Positions 1-7,957 are shown, numbered from the stretch's first letter. The stretch: DNA of 18,659 nucleotides from Streptomyces sp. NRRL WC-3742 (GCF_000720635.1 NZ_JOCF01000107.1:1-18659), one strand, 5' to 3'. Translations and numbers: made by a program. The notes: generated by a model from the sequence alone, not told the origin.

Positions 1-1308
1 GACGGGGGGCGCGGCGGGGGCGGGCGGGGCCTGTGCGGGCGGGACCGGGCCGGTGGCCGGGACGGCCGGGGGCGCGGGCGGCGTCGGGGGCAGCGGGGCG
101 GCGGGGGAGCCGATCACCGGGAGGTCCGGCAGGGTCGGCTCGTAGTCCTCCTCGTCGCCGTCGAGGGGCGCCGGGGCCGCGGCGGGCCGCCTGAGGATCG
201 GCAGGTCCAGCGCGGTGGGCGTCTGCTCGGCCTCCTCGACGGCCACGGGCGGCGGGTCGATCGGCAGCACGGCGACGGTGATGTTGTCGTGGCCGCCGGC
301 GGCGACGGCGAACTTCACCAGGGTCTGGGCGGCCGCGAGGGGCTCGGTGCGGGCGTCCGGGCGGACGAAGTAGGCCAGGTCGGTGGCCGCCTCGGCGTAG
401 TTCCACAGGCCGTCGGTGCAGACCAGCAGCACGCCGGGCACGTGGGGGGTGAACACGAGGGTGTGCGGCACGACCTCCTCGGCGTCGGCGCCGAGCCAGC
501 CGGTGATCGCGTGGGCGCGGGGGTCGGCGTACGCCTCGGCCTCGCCCATCAGACCGGCCTCGACCATCCGGGCCGCCCAGGAGTCGTCCTGGGTGAGCCG
601 GTAGGGCTCGGCGGCGGCGCGGTCGTCCGGGATCCAGTACGCCCGGGTGTCGCCGACCCAGCCGATGGTGACCCGGCCGCCGGCGGCGATGGCGCTGACG
701 TAGGTGCAGGCGGGGGCGTTGACCTCGGGGCGCGGCGGCGCGGAGCCGTCGGTGGCGAGGTCGGCGACGGCCTTGGCGGCGTCGGCGACGGCCTGGCGCA
801 TGGCCTCCTCGTGGTCGCGGCCGGCCTCCAGGGAGGAGAGCAGCGACTCGGAGGCGGCGTCGACGGCCGTCTCGGAGGCTTCGTCGGGGCGGTCCGAGGA
901 GGAGACGCCGTCGCAGACCACCGCGACCACGACGGGCTCGCCGCCGGGCAGGGAGGTGGCGGCGACGGTGAAGGAGTCCTCGTTGCGGTGGTGGCGCACG
1001 CCGCGGTCGCTGACCCCGGCGACGCCCGCGAGGGCCTTCTCCATGTGGTCGCGCGGGCGCGGCTGGGCGCCGCCGCAGCCCTCGCAGTAGCCGTCGGGGG
1101 TGACCCGCGGCTGCCCGCAGTGCACGCAGAGCGGCCCGCGCTGGGCGGGGACGGCCTCCGGGTGGGGGGCGTTCTGGGCGGAGGCCCAGCTCGCGGGCAT
1201 GGCGCCCGGAGCGGTCCGGCCGTCCCGGCCGGCGCCGCACCGGTTGCAGAAGGCGTCCTCCGGGTCCATCGGCTCGAAACAGCTCGGGCACTCGGTCTGC
1301 TGCGGCAT
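1..1308 (-). CDS. PP2C-family Ser/Thr phosphatase with two N-terminal zinc ribbons (3' end outside window)
   Basis: Metal-dependent protein phosphatase that should remove phosphate from Ser/Thr; cytoplasmic. 436 residues are visible and the C-terminus is off the left edge. Two zinc-ribbon motifs come first: C7/C10/C21/C24 and C61/C64/C75/C78 (the second contains PDGYCEGCG). The PP2C domain (about 92-350) has the metal-site motifs RNED (E110, D111), CDG (D133), GDTR (D220), CTDG (D299) and GGHDN (D341), so it looks catalytically complete. From about 351 it becomes a Pro/Ala-rich, probably disordered tail. The ATG lies 3 nt after the stop of the PknG-like kinase, so the two are almost certainly co-transcribed. 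Family and activity follow from motifs; that it opposes the adjacent kinase is inferred from coupling and the shared ribbon type. Confidence 0.93.
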   Translation of the reverse strand, partial: MPQQTECPSCFEPMDPEDAFCNRCGAGRDGRTAPGAMPASWASAQNAPHPEAVPAQRGPLCVHCGQPRVTPDGYCEGCGGAQPRPRDHMEKALAGVAGVSDRGVRHHRNEDSFTVAATSLPGGEPVVVAVVCDGVSSSDRPDEASETAVDAASESLLSSLEAGRDHEEAMRQAVADAAKAVADLATDGSAPPRPEVNAPACTYVSAIAAGGRVTIGWVGDTRAYWIPDDRAAAEPYRLTQDDSWAARMVEAGLMGEAEAYADPRAHAITGWLGADAEEVVPHTLVFTPHVPGVLLVCTDGLWNYAEAATDLAYFVRPDARTEPLAAAQTLVKFAVAAGGHDNITVAVLPIDPPPVAVEEAEQTPTALDLPILRRPAAAPAPLDGDEEDYEPTLPDLPVIGSPAAPLPPTPPAPPAVPATGPVPPAQAPPAPAAPPV

Positions 1309-1311
1309 CGG

Positions 1312-3834
1312 CTACACCCACGTCCTGGGGCGGGCGCGGTTGGCCCGTTCCACCATCTCGATCCTTTTCTCCGCCCGCCCGGCCAGCCGGGCGAGTACCC
1401 GGTAGGACTGTTCCAGGGCGAAGCGCAGTTCCCTGTCCACCGCCGGCCGCCCGAGGACGGTCGTCGACCCGGCGTTCTGCCGGGCGCTGGGCGACCCGGC
1501 GCCGATCCAGCCGAGCGCGGCCTCCAGCACCTCGACGGACAGCTCCTCGCGGCGCCGGTCGTCCAGCCGGAGGGCGGACAGCTGCGCGGAGCCGGCCGTG
1601 AGGTCGGCGGTGAGGTCGTCGGTGGCGGGGCGCTCGCGCAGCCGGGCGCGCACGGCGGCGATCCGGGCGGCCGTGTACTGGCTGGAGGACGCGGGGACGG
1701 ACTCCAGCACGGCGACGGCGGCGGGCCGGTCGTCCTCGCTCAGCCGGACCCGGGCCAGGCCGAAGGAGGCGCCGAGGTAGGCGTGGTCGGTCGTCCAGAC
1801 CAGGCGGTAGAACTCGGCCGCGTCGCCGCCGTCGCCGAGCAGTTCGGCGCAGACGGCGAGGGCCAGCTTGGGGGCGGCCTCGCCCGGGAAGGCGTCGTAG
1901 ACGGCGTCGAACGCCTCGGCGGCGGCGCGCAGCGCGGGCTCGGGTTCGGCGGCGCCGGCGGCGGTGACCAGGGCGTGCAGGCCCCGGTACCAGACGACCC
2001 GCCAGTCGTCGGGGTGCTGGCTCTCGAGGCCCTTGAGGGTCTCCAGGGCCTCGGCCGGGCGGCCGAGTTCGAGCCGGGCGCGCAGCTCGCGCAGCCGCCG
2101 CTCGACGGAGTCGCCGAGCGGGGCCAGGGCGGCGAGCGCCTCCTCGGGGTCGGTGGCCAGGAGGGTGGCGAGGAAGCCGGCGTTGGGGTCGTCCGGGTCG
2201 ACCCGGGGGACGGGCAGGGCCAGGGCGGCGCCCGCCGGGTCCAGCGGGGTCAGGCGCAGCTGCCCGGGCTGCTCGGCGGGCAGGACCAACTCGGTGTCCA
2301 CGACGCGCAGTTCGGGGCCGAACAGGGTGGAGAGCGAGGGGCGGGGCTGGCCGTCCTGGAGGGCGAGGATCTCGCGCAGGACGCCGGTGAGCTGGTCGGC
2401 CATCTCCTCGGCGGAGGAGAAGCGGCGGGCCGGGTCGGGGTCGGTGGCGCGGACGAGGAAGCGGTAGAAGGACTCGTACCGGGCGAACGCCTCGACCTCC
2501 TCCGGGCCGGGCAGGGTGTCGCGGTAGGTGGTGCTGTAGCCCTGGAAGTCGAAGGTGAGCACCGCGAGGGTGCGGGCGACGGTGTAGAGGTCGGAGGCGG
2601 GGGAGGGGCCGTCGGTGGCGATCTCGGGGGCCTGGTAGCCGATGGTGCCGTAGATCGCGCCCTCGTCGTCGAAGCGGCGGACGGCGCCCATGTCGATGAT
2701 CTTGAGCGTGTCGCCGCTCTGGATCACGTTGTCGATCTTGAAGTCGCAGTAGATCAGGCCCCGGCTGTGCAGGTAGCCCAGCGCCGGCAGCGCCTCCAGG
2801 GCGTACGCGATCGCCTGCTCGACGGGCAGCGGCTCGCGGCGGCCGTCCGGGGTGCGGCGGTCGTTGGCGATGTCCTTGAGGGACTTGCCGCCGACGTACT
2901 CCATGACGATGTAGCCGTCGGTGGAGCCGGTGCGCATGTCAGGGTGCTCGGCGAAGTTGATGATCCGCACGATGTTGGGGTGGTCGACCTCGGCGAGGAA
3001 GCGGCGCTCGGCGACGGCGGCGGCCAGCGCGTCCTCGTCCCCGGTGTCCAGCAGGCCCTTGAGGACCACCCACTTGTCGTTGACCCGGCGGTCCACCGCG
3101 AGGTAGATCCAGCCCAGGCCGCCGTGCGCCAGGCAGCCGACCACCTCGTACTGGCCGCCGACCAGGTCGCCGCGGCGCAGCTTGGGGGTGAAGGAGTACG
3201 GCGTGCCGCACTTGGTGCAGAAGCCGTCCGGGCGGCCGGGGCGGCCGTTCTTCTCCCGGCCCACGGGGGACTCGCACTTGGAGCAGTACCGCTTGCGCTC
3301 GGGCACCTCGGGGTTGGCCAGGACGGCCTGCGCCGGGTCGGCCGTCGCCACGGTGGGGACGGTGACCAGGCCCGCGCCCAGGCGGTTGCGGGCGCCGGCG
3401 GTGCCCGTGCCGCGGGTGGAGCGCACCGAGACGGAGCGGCTGCTGCCGGTGCGGGTGGAGCGGTGGGAGCGGGAGCGGCCGGACATCGAGCGGGCCGAGC
3501 CGGTGCGGGCCGACATCGAGCGGACGGAGCCGCTGCGGGCGGAGTCGGGGCTGACGCGGGCGGAGGGGATGTGGGGCTGGGTGCTGCCGGTCGTTCCCGC
3601 CTCGGCGGCGGCGAGGCCGCACTCGTCGCAGTAGCCGTCCGCGTCGATGGTGCCGGAGCAGTCCCTCGGGCAGGGGGAGCCGGCTCCCGTGGTCGTCGTG
3701 CCGGGGCTCGCGCCGGTGCTCGTGCTGCCGGTGCCGGTCGCGCCCGCGGGTGCCAGGCCGCACTCGTCGCAGTAGCCGTCCGCGTCGATACTGCCGCTGC
3801 CGGAGCACTCCGGACGTACGCACGTCTCGCCCAT
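1312..3834 (-). CDS. pknG: PknG-type serine/threonine protein kinase (rubredoxin-kinase-TPR) with extra zinc ribbons
   Basis: 840 residues. Order: two near-identical ribbon modules (C5/C10/C22/C25 and C55/C59/C69/C72, each with IDADGYCDECGLA), a Ser/Arg/Thr-rich linker (about 82-150), a rubredoxin-like site (C184/C187, C206/C209), the kinase domain (about 228-490) and a TPR-like C-terminus (about 540-840). As in mycobacterial PknG, the glycine loop is atypical (LAHGGLGWIYL), the catalytic loop reads YCDFKIDN (D364) and the DFG position is DMG (D381). The ATP lysine is K259 (VVLKGL) and the probable partner is E276. PknG of mycobacteria and corynebacteria phosphorylates the FHA protein GarA/OdhI to set 2-oxoglutarate dehydrogenase flux; that role here is inference and no GarA gene is in the window. 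ATG chosen for its GGGGG ribosome site, 5 nt after the upstream stop. The duplicated ribbons are unlike classical PknG. Confidence 0.95.
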   Translation of the reverse strand: MGETCVRPECSGSGSIDADGYCDECGLAPAGATGTGSTSTGASPGTTTTGAGSPCPRDCSGTIDADGYCDECGLAAAEAGTTGSTQPHIPSARVSPDSARSGSVRSMSARTGSARSMSGRSRSHRSTRTGSSRSVSVRSTRGTGTAGARNRLGAGLVTVPTVATADPAQAVLANPEVPERKRYCSKCESPVGREKNGRPGRPDGFCTKCGTPYSFTPKLRRGDLVGGQYEVVGCLAHGGLGWIYLAVDRRVNDKWVVLKGLLDTGDEDALAAAVAERRFLAEVDHPNIVRIINFAEHPDMRTGSTDGYIVMEYVGGKSLKDIANDRRTPDGRREPLPVEQAIAYALEALPALGYLHSRGLIYCDFKIDNVIQSGDTLKIIDMGAVRRFDDEGAIYGTIGYQAPEIATDGPSPASDLYTVARTLAVLTFDFQGYSTTYRDTLPGPEEVEAFARYESFYRFLVRATDPDPARRFSSAEEMADQLTGVLREILALQDGQPRPSLSTLFGPELRVVDTELVLPAEQPGQLRLTPLDPAGAALALPVPRVDPDDPNAGFLATLLATDPEEALAALAPLGDSVERRLRELRARLELGRPAEALETLKGLESQHPDDWRVVWYRGLHALVTAAGAAEPEPALRAAAEAFDAVYDAFPGEAAPKLALAVCAELLGDGGDAAEFYRLVWTTDHAYLGASFGLARVRLSEDDRPAAVAVLESVPASSSQYTAARIAAVRARLRERPATDDLTADLTAGSAQLSALRLDDRRREELSVEVLEAALGWIGAGSPSARQNAGSTTVLGRPAVDRELRFALEQSYRVLARLAGRAEKRIEMVERANRARPRTWV

Positions 3835-3839
3835 CAACC

Positions 3840-5240
3840 TCAGCCCCCCTGAACCTGTCCGTCGACCGGCGTCTGGCCGGCCGCTTCCACTGCCTGTGCT
3901 GCCTGTCCAGCCTGTCCAGCCTGTCCAGCCTGGGCGTCGGCCTCGGTCTGGGCCGGCCGCAGCGACTGCTGGAAGCGGGCCACCGCGGCGGCCGCCGCCC
4001 GCAGGTCGCAGGGCGCGCTCCACAGCAGCCAGCGCGCCTTCTCGTACCGTTCGATCACTTCCGGGTCCTCGGCGACCCGCAGCCGGGCCGCCATGGCCTT
4101 GTAGGCGTCCAGCCGGCCGCGCAGCTCGGCGCGGACGGCCAGCGGCTGGGTCACCTCGGTGAGCGACTGCCGGGCCCGCTCCAGCTCCTTGGCGGCGGCG
4201 TCCTCCAGCGCGTCCAGCATCGGCGCCAGCCGGCCCCACTGCCCGCTCTGGCGCAACTCCAGTGCGGTGACGATCCGTTCGCGCAGCGCCGAGGCCGGGC
4301 CGGGGACGGCGGGGACGTCGCTGGAGGCTATCTTCGCCAGCACCTCGCCGCGCGCCCGGCGGGCCTCGGCCAGGGTGGCGTCGGCCCGCTGGAGCAGGTC
4401 GCCGACGCCCTGGAGGCGTTCCTCGGCGTCGTCGCGCAGCCGTAGGACGTCCTCGAGCTCCATGCGGACGCCGTCCAGGGCCCGGCCGGCGTGGTCGAAG
4501 CGCTCGGTGTCGACGACGCCGGTGGGCGTGGCGAAGGCCGTGCCCTCCGGGACGGTGCCGCGCTGGGCGGGCACCCGGGCCGGGCGCCACAGCGCCAGCG
4601 GGTCCTCGCGGACCTCGGTGCGCAGCGCGGTCAGGTCGGCGGCCAGCGCGGTCAGGTCGTCCCCGAGAGGGTGGCTGCCGGCCCGGACGCCGAGCGAGAG
4701 GGCCAGGGTCTGCACCCGGTTGAGCTCGGCCAGCAGCAGGTCGATGCGGGCGGGCAGCGCCGACCAGACGGCGTCGGCGGCGCTGACCACCTCCAGCACG
4801 CTGGCGTACCAGGAGTTCATCCGCGTCATCAGCGCGTCCAGGCTGATCCGCTCGACCAGCTTGGCGGGCGCGCCCAGCAGCTGCGGCCCGTCCGGCACCG
4901 CGCCGCCGGGGACGGTCACCGCGTCGCCCGTCAACAGCTCGCTCAGCTCGGCGAGTTCCGGCGCCCCGGGCTTGGCCTTGCGGGCCCTGACGGCGCGTGC
5001 GGAGGCCAGCGCCTCCGAGTAGCGGTCGAACAGCGCCCACAGCAGCGGCAGGCCCTTGCCGGCGACGGCCCAGCGCTCCTGGGTGCGCCCGGTCAGCTCG
5101 GCCCCGTCGAGCAGCCGCAGGCCCGGGTGGTCCTGGAGCGCGAGCAGCGCCGACTCGACCGCGTCGCGCTCCGCGCCGAGGCGGGCGAGCGCGCGGTCCA
5201 CCTCCTCCCGGCTCAGTACCGGGCCAGCCGATGCCGCCAC
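3840..5240 (-). CDS. Coiled-coil protein of unknown function in the kinase operon
   Basis: 466 residues, GTG start, with an AGGAAGGA ribosome site about 8 nt upstream. No family recognised. It is almost all helical: long Glu/Arg/Ala/Leu heptad-like stretches at about 5-35, 150-210, 255-315 and 340-400, with no signal peptide or convincing membrane helix. The C-terminal 35 residues are low complexity (AGQ repeats) and encoded by a 9-bp tandem repeat. The stop lies 5 nt before the kinase ATG, so translation is probably coupled. A scaffold or substrate role for the kinase/phosphatase pair is inference from position only. It sits between glnH and pknG, which are adjacent in mycobacteria. Confidence 0.88.
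   Translation of the reverse strand: MAASAGPVLSREEVDRALARLGAERDAVESALLALQDHPGLRLLDGAELTGRTQERWAVAGKGLPLLWALFDRYSEALASARAVRARKAKPGAPELAELSELLTGDAVTVPGGAVPDGPQLLGAPAKLVERISLDALMTRMNSWYASVLEVVSAADAVWSALPARIDLLLAELNRVQTLALSLGVRAGSHPLGDDLTALAADLTALRTEVREDPLALWRPARVPAQRGTVPEGTAFATPTGVVDTERFDHAGRALDGVRMELEDVLRLRDDAEERLQGVGDLLQRADATLAEARRARGEVLAKIASSDVPAVPGPASALRERIVTALELRQSGQWGRLAPMLDALEDAAAKELERARQSLTEVTQPLAVRAELRGRLDAYKAMAARLRVAEDPEVIERYEKARWLLWSAPCDLRAAAAAVARFQQSLRPAQTEADAQAGQAGQAGQAAQAVEAAGQTPVDGQVQGG
3902..3932. repeat. 9-bp tandem repeat (cctgtccag x3 plus partial)
   Basis: Three exact copies of cctgtccag followed by cctg. The repeat lies inside the 3' end of the coiled-coil gene and encodes the Ala-Gly-Gln repeats of its tail. 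The unit is a multiple of three, so copy-number change would lengthen or shorten the tail without shifting frame. Confidence 0.85.
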
Positions 5241-5267
5241 GGCGGTGTCCTTCCTTCCTCACGTGCG

Positions 5268-5306
5268 GTCGTGCGCCCGCGCGTCGGTGACGCGTGTTCG
5301 CACGAC
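5268..5306 (-). promoter_or_regulatory. Two-tier hairpin in the leader of the coiled-coil/pknG/phosphatase genes
   Basis: Outer arms 5268-5275 and 5299-5306 are perfect complements (8 bp). Inner arms 5280-5285 and 5289-5294 are perfect (6 bp) around a 3-nt loop. Unpaired 4-nt stretches on each side make a symmetric internal loop. On the minus-strand transcript this ends 8 nt before the ribosome site of the GTG at 5240. There is no U-tract. It may be a regulatory leader, an RNA-processing site or a DNA palindrome; the sequence cannot decide. Confidence 0.55.
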
Positions 5307-5352
5307 AACCCCCGTCGTCCACCACGGGGCCTGCCCACGGTGATCGTCCCGA

Positions 5353-5358
5353 ACCCTA
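5353..5358 (-). promoter_or_regulatory. Candidate -10 element (TAGGGT) for the kinase half of the operon
   Basis: TAGGGT on the minus strand fits the actinobacterial TANNNT -10 pattern and lies about 110 nt before the GTG of the coiled-coil gene, inside the 213-nt gap after glnH. No good -35 is present. It would let the coiled-coil, kinase and phosphatase genes be expressed apart from glnX-glnH. Weak evidence. Confidence 0.3.
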
Positions 5359-5425
5359 GCCGGTGGCCGTCCGGGCGGCACGGGCGGTGGGCGTCAAGAG
5401 CGCGTGAACGCGCCGCCCGCCCGCG

Positions 5426-5445
5426 CCGGCCCGAGCTCCGGCCGG
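5426..5445 (-). terminator. Inverted repeat after glnH, possible terminator
   Basis: CCGGCC and GGCCGG arms (6 bp, 8-nt loop) begin 8 nt past the glnH stop on the minus strand. A second short palindrome, GCGCGT-ga-ACGCGC, follows at 5400-5413. There is no U-tract, so this may be a partial terminator or RNA stabiliser. Confidence 0.35.
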
Positions 5446-5453
5446 TGTCCCGC

Positions 5454-6407
5454 TCAGCGCTGGCCGGGCCAGTAGTGGTCGGCCTCGTTGACCATGTACG
5501 GCTTGAGCCAGCGGTCGTAGGACTGCCGCCAGGCGCCGCTGTTGTAGTAGTCGGCGAGCACCTGGTTGACCCTGGCGGTCAGGTCGGGGCTGGTCTTGAG
5601 CATCGCGACGCCGATGACCTCCGGCTGGACCTCGCCGTCGAGGATCTTCACGGCCTGGTCCTGGGCGGCCTGACCGGCCGCCAGGCCGTTGTCCGTCATG
5701 ATGGCGTCGACCTTGCCGAGCTCCAGCTGCACCAGGCAGTCCAGCTGGTTCTCGACCGGGGCGAGCTTGGCGGCCGTCGCGTCCTTGGTCAGGAAGGCTT
5801 CGGCGGTGGAGCCCTTGGCGGCGCAGACCGTGTGGCCCTTGATCGCCTCCTGGAGGGTCTTCGCCGTCGAGGTCTTCGGCACCAGGACGCGCTGGCTGAT
5901 GTTGAAGTACGGCTTGGAGAAGGCGACCTGCTCCATCCGCTTGCAGTTGATCGTCATGGTGCGCACGATCAGGTCGACCCGGCCCTTCTGGACGGCGTCG
6001 ACGCGGTCGGCGGTGGCCACCGGCTTGAGGATCACCTTGTCCGGGTCCCCGATGATCGCGGCGCCGATGGCGCGGGCCAGGTCGATGTCGAAGCCCTCGA
6101 TCTGGCCGTTGTTCGGGTTGCGGGCGCCCCAGCGGAAGCTGTTCTGGTCGACGCCGATCACCAGCTGGCGCTTGGCCTTGATGACCTTCACCGCCGGGCC
6201 GTCCTCGGTGCTCGGCGGCACGCTCCTGTACACGTCGCAGTTGTCGTCCGTCCCCTGCGTCTCCTGCTGAACGGCCTGCGGCGCGCTCTCGGCGACGGGG
6301 GTGGTGGGCGCGGCTCCGGAGGGGCCGCTGCCGGCGAGCACGATCGCCCCGGCGGTCAGCAGCGCCAGCGCGGCGGCCGGCCGGGTGCGTGCGGTGGTCC
6401 TGCGCAT
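5454..6407 (-). CDS. glnH: GlnH-like extracellular amino-acid-binding protein (SBP family 3)
   Basis: 317 residues; secreted solute-binding protein of the glutamate/glutamine type. An N-terminal signal (RRTTARTR, then a hydrophobic stretch at 11-26) precedes an SBP_bac_3 domain (about 75-305) with GFDIDLARAI, R149 in VRTMTIN, SKPYF and TDN (D239), which match the ligand-pocket pattern of the family. Cysteines C57, C155, C195 and C224 could form disulfides. The mycobacterial homologue is a lipoprotein, but here the lipobox position reads LAGS (S27, AGC) rather than LAGC, so lipid anchoring looks lost. No ABC permease or ATPase is next to it, which argues for sensing rather than uptake. ATG follows a GAGGGGG ribosome site; the glnX stop is 17 nt upstream. 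Confidence 0.92.
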   Translation of the reverse strand: MRRTTARTRPAAALALLTAGAIVLAGSGPSGAAPTTPVAESAPQAVQQETQGTDDNCDVYRSVPPSTEDGPAVKVIKAKRQLVIGVDQNSFRWGARNPNNGQIEGFDIDLARAIGAAIIGDPDKVILKPVATADRVDAVQKGRVDLIVRTMTINCKRMEQVAFSKPYFNISQRVLVPKTSTAKTLQEAIKGHTVCAAKGSTAEAFLTKDATAAKLAPVENQLDCLVQLELGKVDAIMTDNGLAAGQAAQDQAVKILDGEVQPEVIGVAMLKTSPDLTARVNQVLADYYNSGAWRQSYDRWLKPYMVNEADHYWPGQR

Positions 6408-6424
6408 CTGAGTCGGTCCCCCTC

Positions 6425-7957
6425 TTAGCGGTACTCGGCCAGTCGGCGGCCCAGGCCCCGCAGCGCGGCGGCCGCGGCGACCAGGGCGAGCACGGCGGCG
6501 GCGACGGCGGCGATCCGCAGGTCGTTGCCGGTGCCCTCGGCGGCGTCGGTGAACAGCTTCTGCTCGGCCTTGGCGGCGCGCTCCAGCGCCTCGTCGGCCT
6601 GCTTGAAGGCGGCGTCGGCGGTGCCGGTGGTGTCGGTGTCCGACACGGTGGCCTTCAGCGCGTCGTCGTAGTCGGCCCGGTCGACCTCCAGCGCGTGGGC
6701 CACGTCGTGCCTCTGACGCCACTGGTCGTAGGCCGCGATGGCCTCCTCCAGCGGCTTGGCCGAGGCGGCCGGGCCGATCCGGTACGCCTCCGGGATCGAG
6801 CCCTTGCGCTGGGCGAGCCGCACGTCCGGGCCGTCCGTGCCGGCCAGGCGCTTGGTGGCCTCGTCCCACTGGGTGAGGTACTTGCCGGTCGAACCGCGCG
6901 CGACCAGGTGCAGGTTCTCCGACAGCCGGGCCGACAGCACGTCCACCCGGGCCGAGTTGAGCGCCCGCAGCGGCGTCGCGCCGTCGTGGTCGCTGCGCCT
7001 GAGCGCCGAACTGGTCGTCAGCCCGGTGGTGGTCAGCCAGAGCCCGCCCGCGAGGATCGCGGCGGTGGCGCCCAGCAGGCCGATGTTGAACACCCGGTTG
7101 GTGCGGCGGTACAGCTGCCTCTGCACCCACACCAGCGCCAGCAGGGTCACCAGCGCCAGGCCGTACGCGGCGGAGGGCCAGGACTCGGCCTCGGCGTAGT
7201 CCTTGGCCAGCTCCTTGTCCTCGATGTCGCGCAGCCGGGCGGCGGCCGGCAGCAGCACCGTCTGCATCTGCTCGGAGGCGTAGCGCAGATAGGCGCCGCC
7301 GAGCGGGATGCCCTGCCGGTTGTCGGCGCGCGCCGTCTCCACCAGGCCCGCGTAGACGGGCAGTTGCTGGTTCAGCTCGGAGAGGGTGTCCCGCGCGGGG
7401 GAGGTGGAGGTGGTGCGGGCGGCGGACTCGGAGAGCAGCCGGGAGGCCGTCCTCAGGTCCGCCTCGTAGCGCTCCCGGACGGCCTTCGGCTCGGCGCCGG
7501 CCAGCAGGAAGCCGGAGGCGGAGGTGGTGGCGGCGTCGGCCAGGCTGCGGTGGATCTCGGCGGCGTCCCGGCTGAGCGGCTGGCTGTAGCCCACCACGCG
7601 GTCGGCGGCCTGGGCGCGGGTCTCCAACTGCCAGGCGGTGAGGGCGCCGAAGGCGATCGTCAGCGTCGCGAGCAGCGCGCCGGCGATCCGCAGCCGTCCG
7701 GGCGCGGTGCGGGTCGCGTGGGACAGCCGGGCGCCGAAGCCGGTGGCCAGGGCGACGGGGGTGCGCGGGGCGGGGGGCCTGGCCGGTGTGGTGGCCGGGG
7801 TCGCCGTGGCGGCGGGTGCGGTCGCCGTGGTGCCCCCCGGTACCACCAGCGCTGTGCCCTGTCCCGTGCCTCCTGGTGCGGTCGGCGGGCCGCCGGGCCG
7901 CGCCGGTCCTGCGGCGCCAGGTGCGCCGTTGCCTGCTGGTGTCGCCACCCGCCTCAT
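6425..7957 (-). CDS. glnX: GlnX-like four-helix membrane sensor protein
   Basis: 510 residues. The cytoplasmic N-terminus (1-85) is Pro/Ala/Gly/Thr-rich and probably disordered. Membrane helices lie at about 90-108, 262-278, 291-309 and 481-499, leaving two helical extracytoplasmic domains (about 109-260 and 310-480) that could receive a binding protein. In Mycobacterium and Corynebacterium GlnX links GlnH to PknG; architecture and gene order match, so the same role is inferred. First gene of the operon. Start uncertain: ATG at 7957 abuts the GAGGGGGAGG ribosome site, while an in-frame GTG at 7948 has ideal 9-nt spacing and would give 507 residues. It could be mistaken for a chemoreceptor-like protein but lacks a HAMP or signalling domain. 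Confidence 0.85.
   Translation of the reverse strand: MRRVATPAGNGAPGAAGPARPGGPPTAPGGTGQGTALVVPGGTTATAPAATATPATTPARPPAPRTPVALATGFGARLSHATRTAPGRLRIAGALLATLTIAFGALTAWQLETRAQAADRVVGYSQPLSRDAAEIHRSLADAATTSASGFLLAGAEPKAVRERYEADLRTASRLLSESAARTTSTSPARDTLSELNQQLPVYAGLVETARADNRQGIPLGGAYLRYASEQMQTVLLPAAARLRDIEDKELAKDYAEAESWPSAAYGLALVTLLALVWVQRQLYRRTNRVFNIGLLGATAAILAGGLWLTTTGLTTSSALRRSDHDGATPLRALNSARVDVLSARLSENLHLVARGSTGKYLTQWDEATKRLAGTDGPDVRLAQRKGSIPEAYRIGPAASAKPLEEAIAAYDQWRQRHDVAHALEVDRADYDDALKATVSDTDTTGTADAAFKQADEALERAAKAEQKLFTDAAEGTGNDLRIAAVAAAVLALVAAAAALRGLGRRLAEYR

Noticed and set aside
289..3852. Very long plus-strand open frame (about 1187 codons) opposite the phosphatase and kinase genes
   Set aside because: Translation is Gly/Ala/Val/Arg-rich with no domain, while the minus strand encodes full conserved proteins. 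Long antisense frames are expected at this GC content.
4491..6428. Plus-strand open frame opposite the coiled-coil and glnH genes
   Set aside because: Low-complexity translation, no ribosome site or motif, spans the intergenic leader and two real genes.
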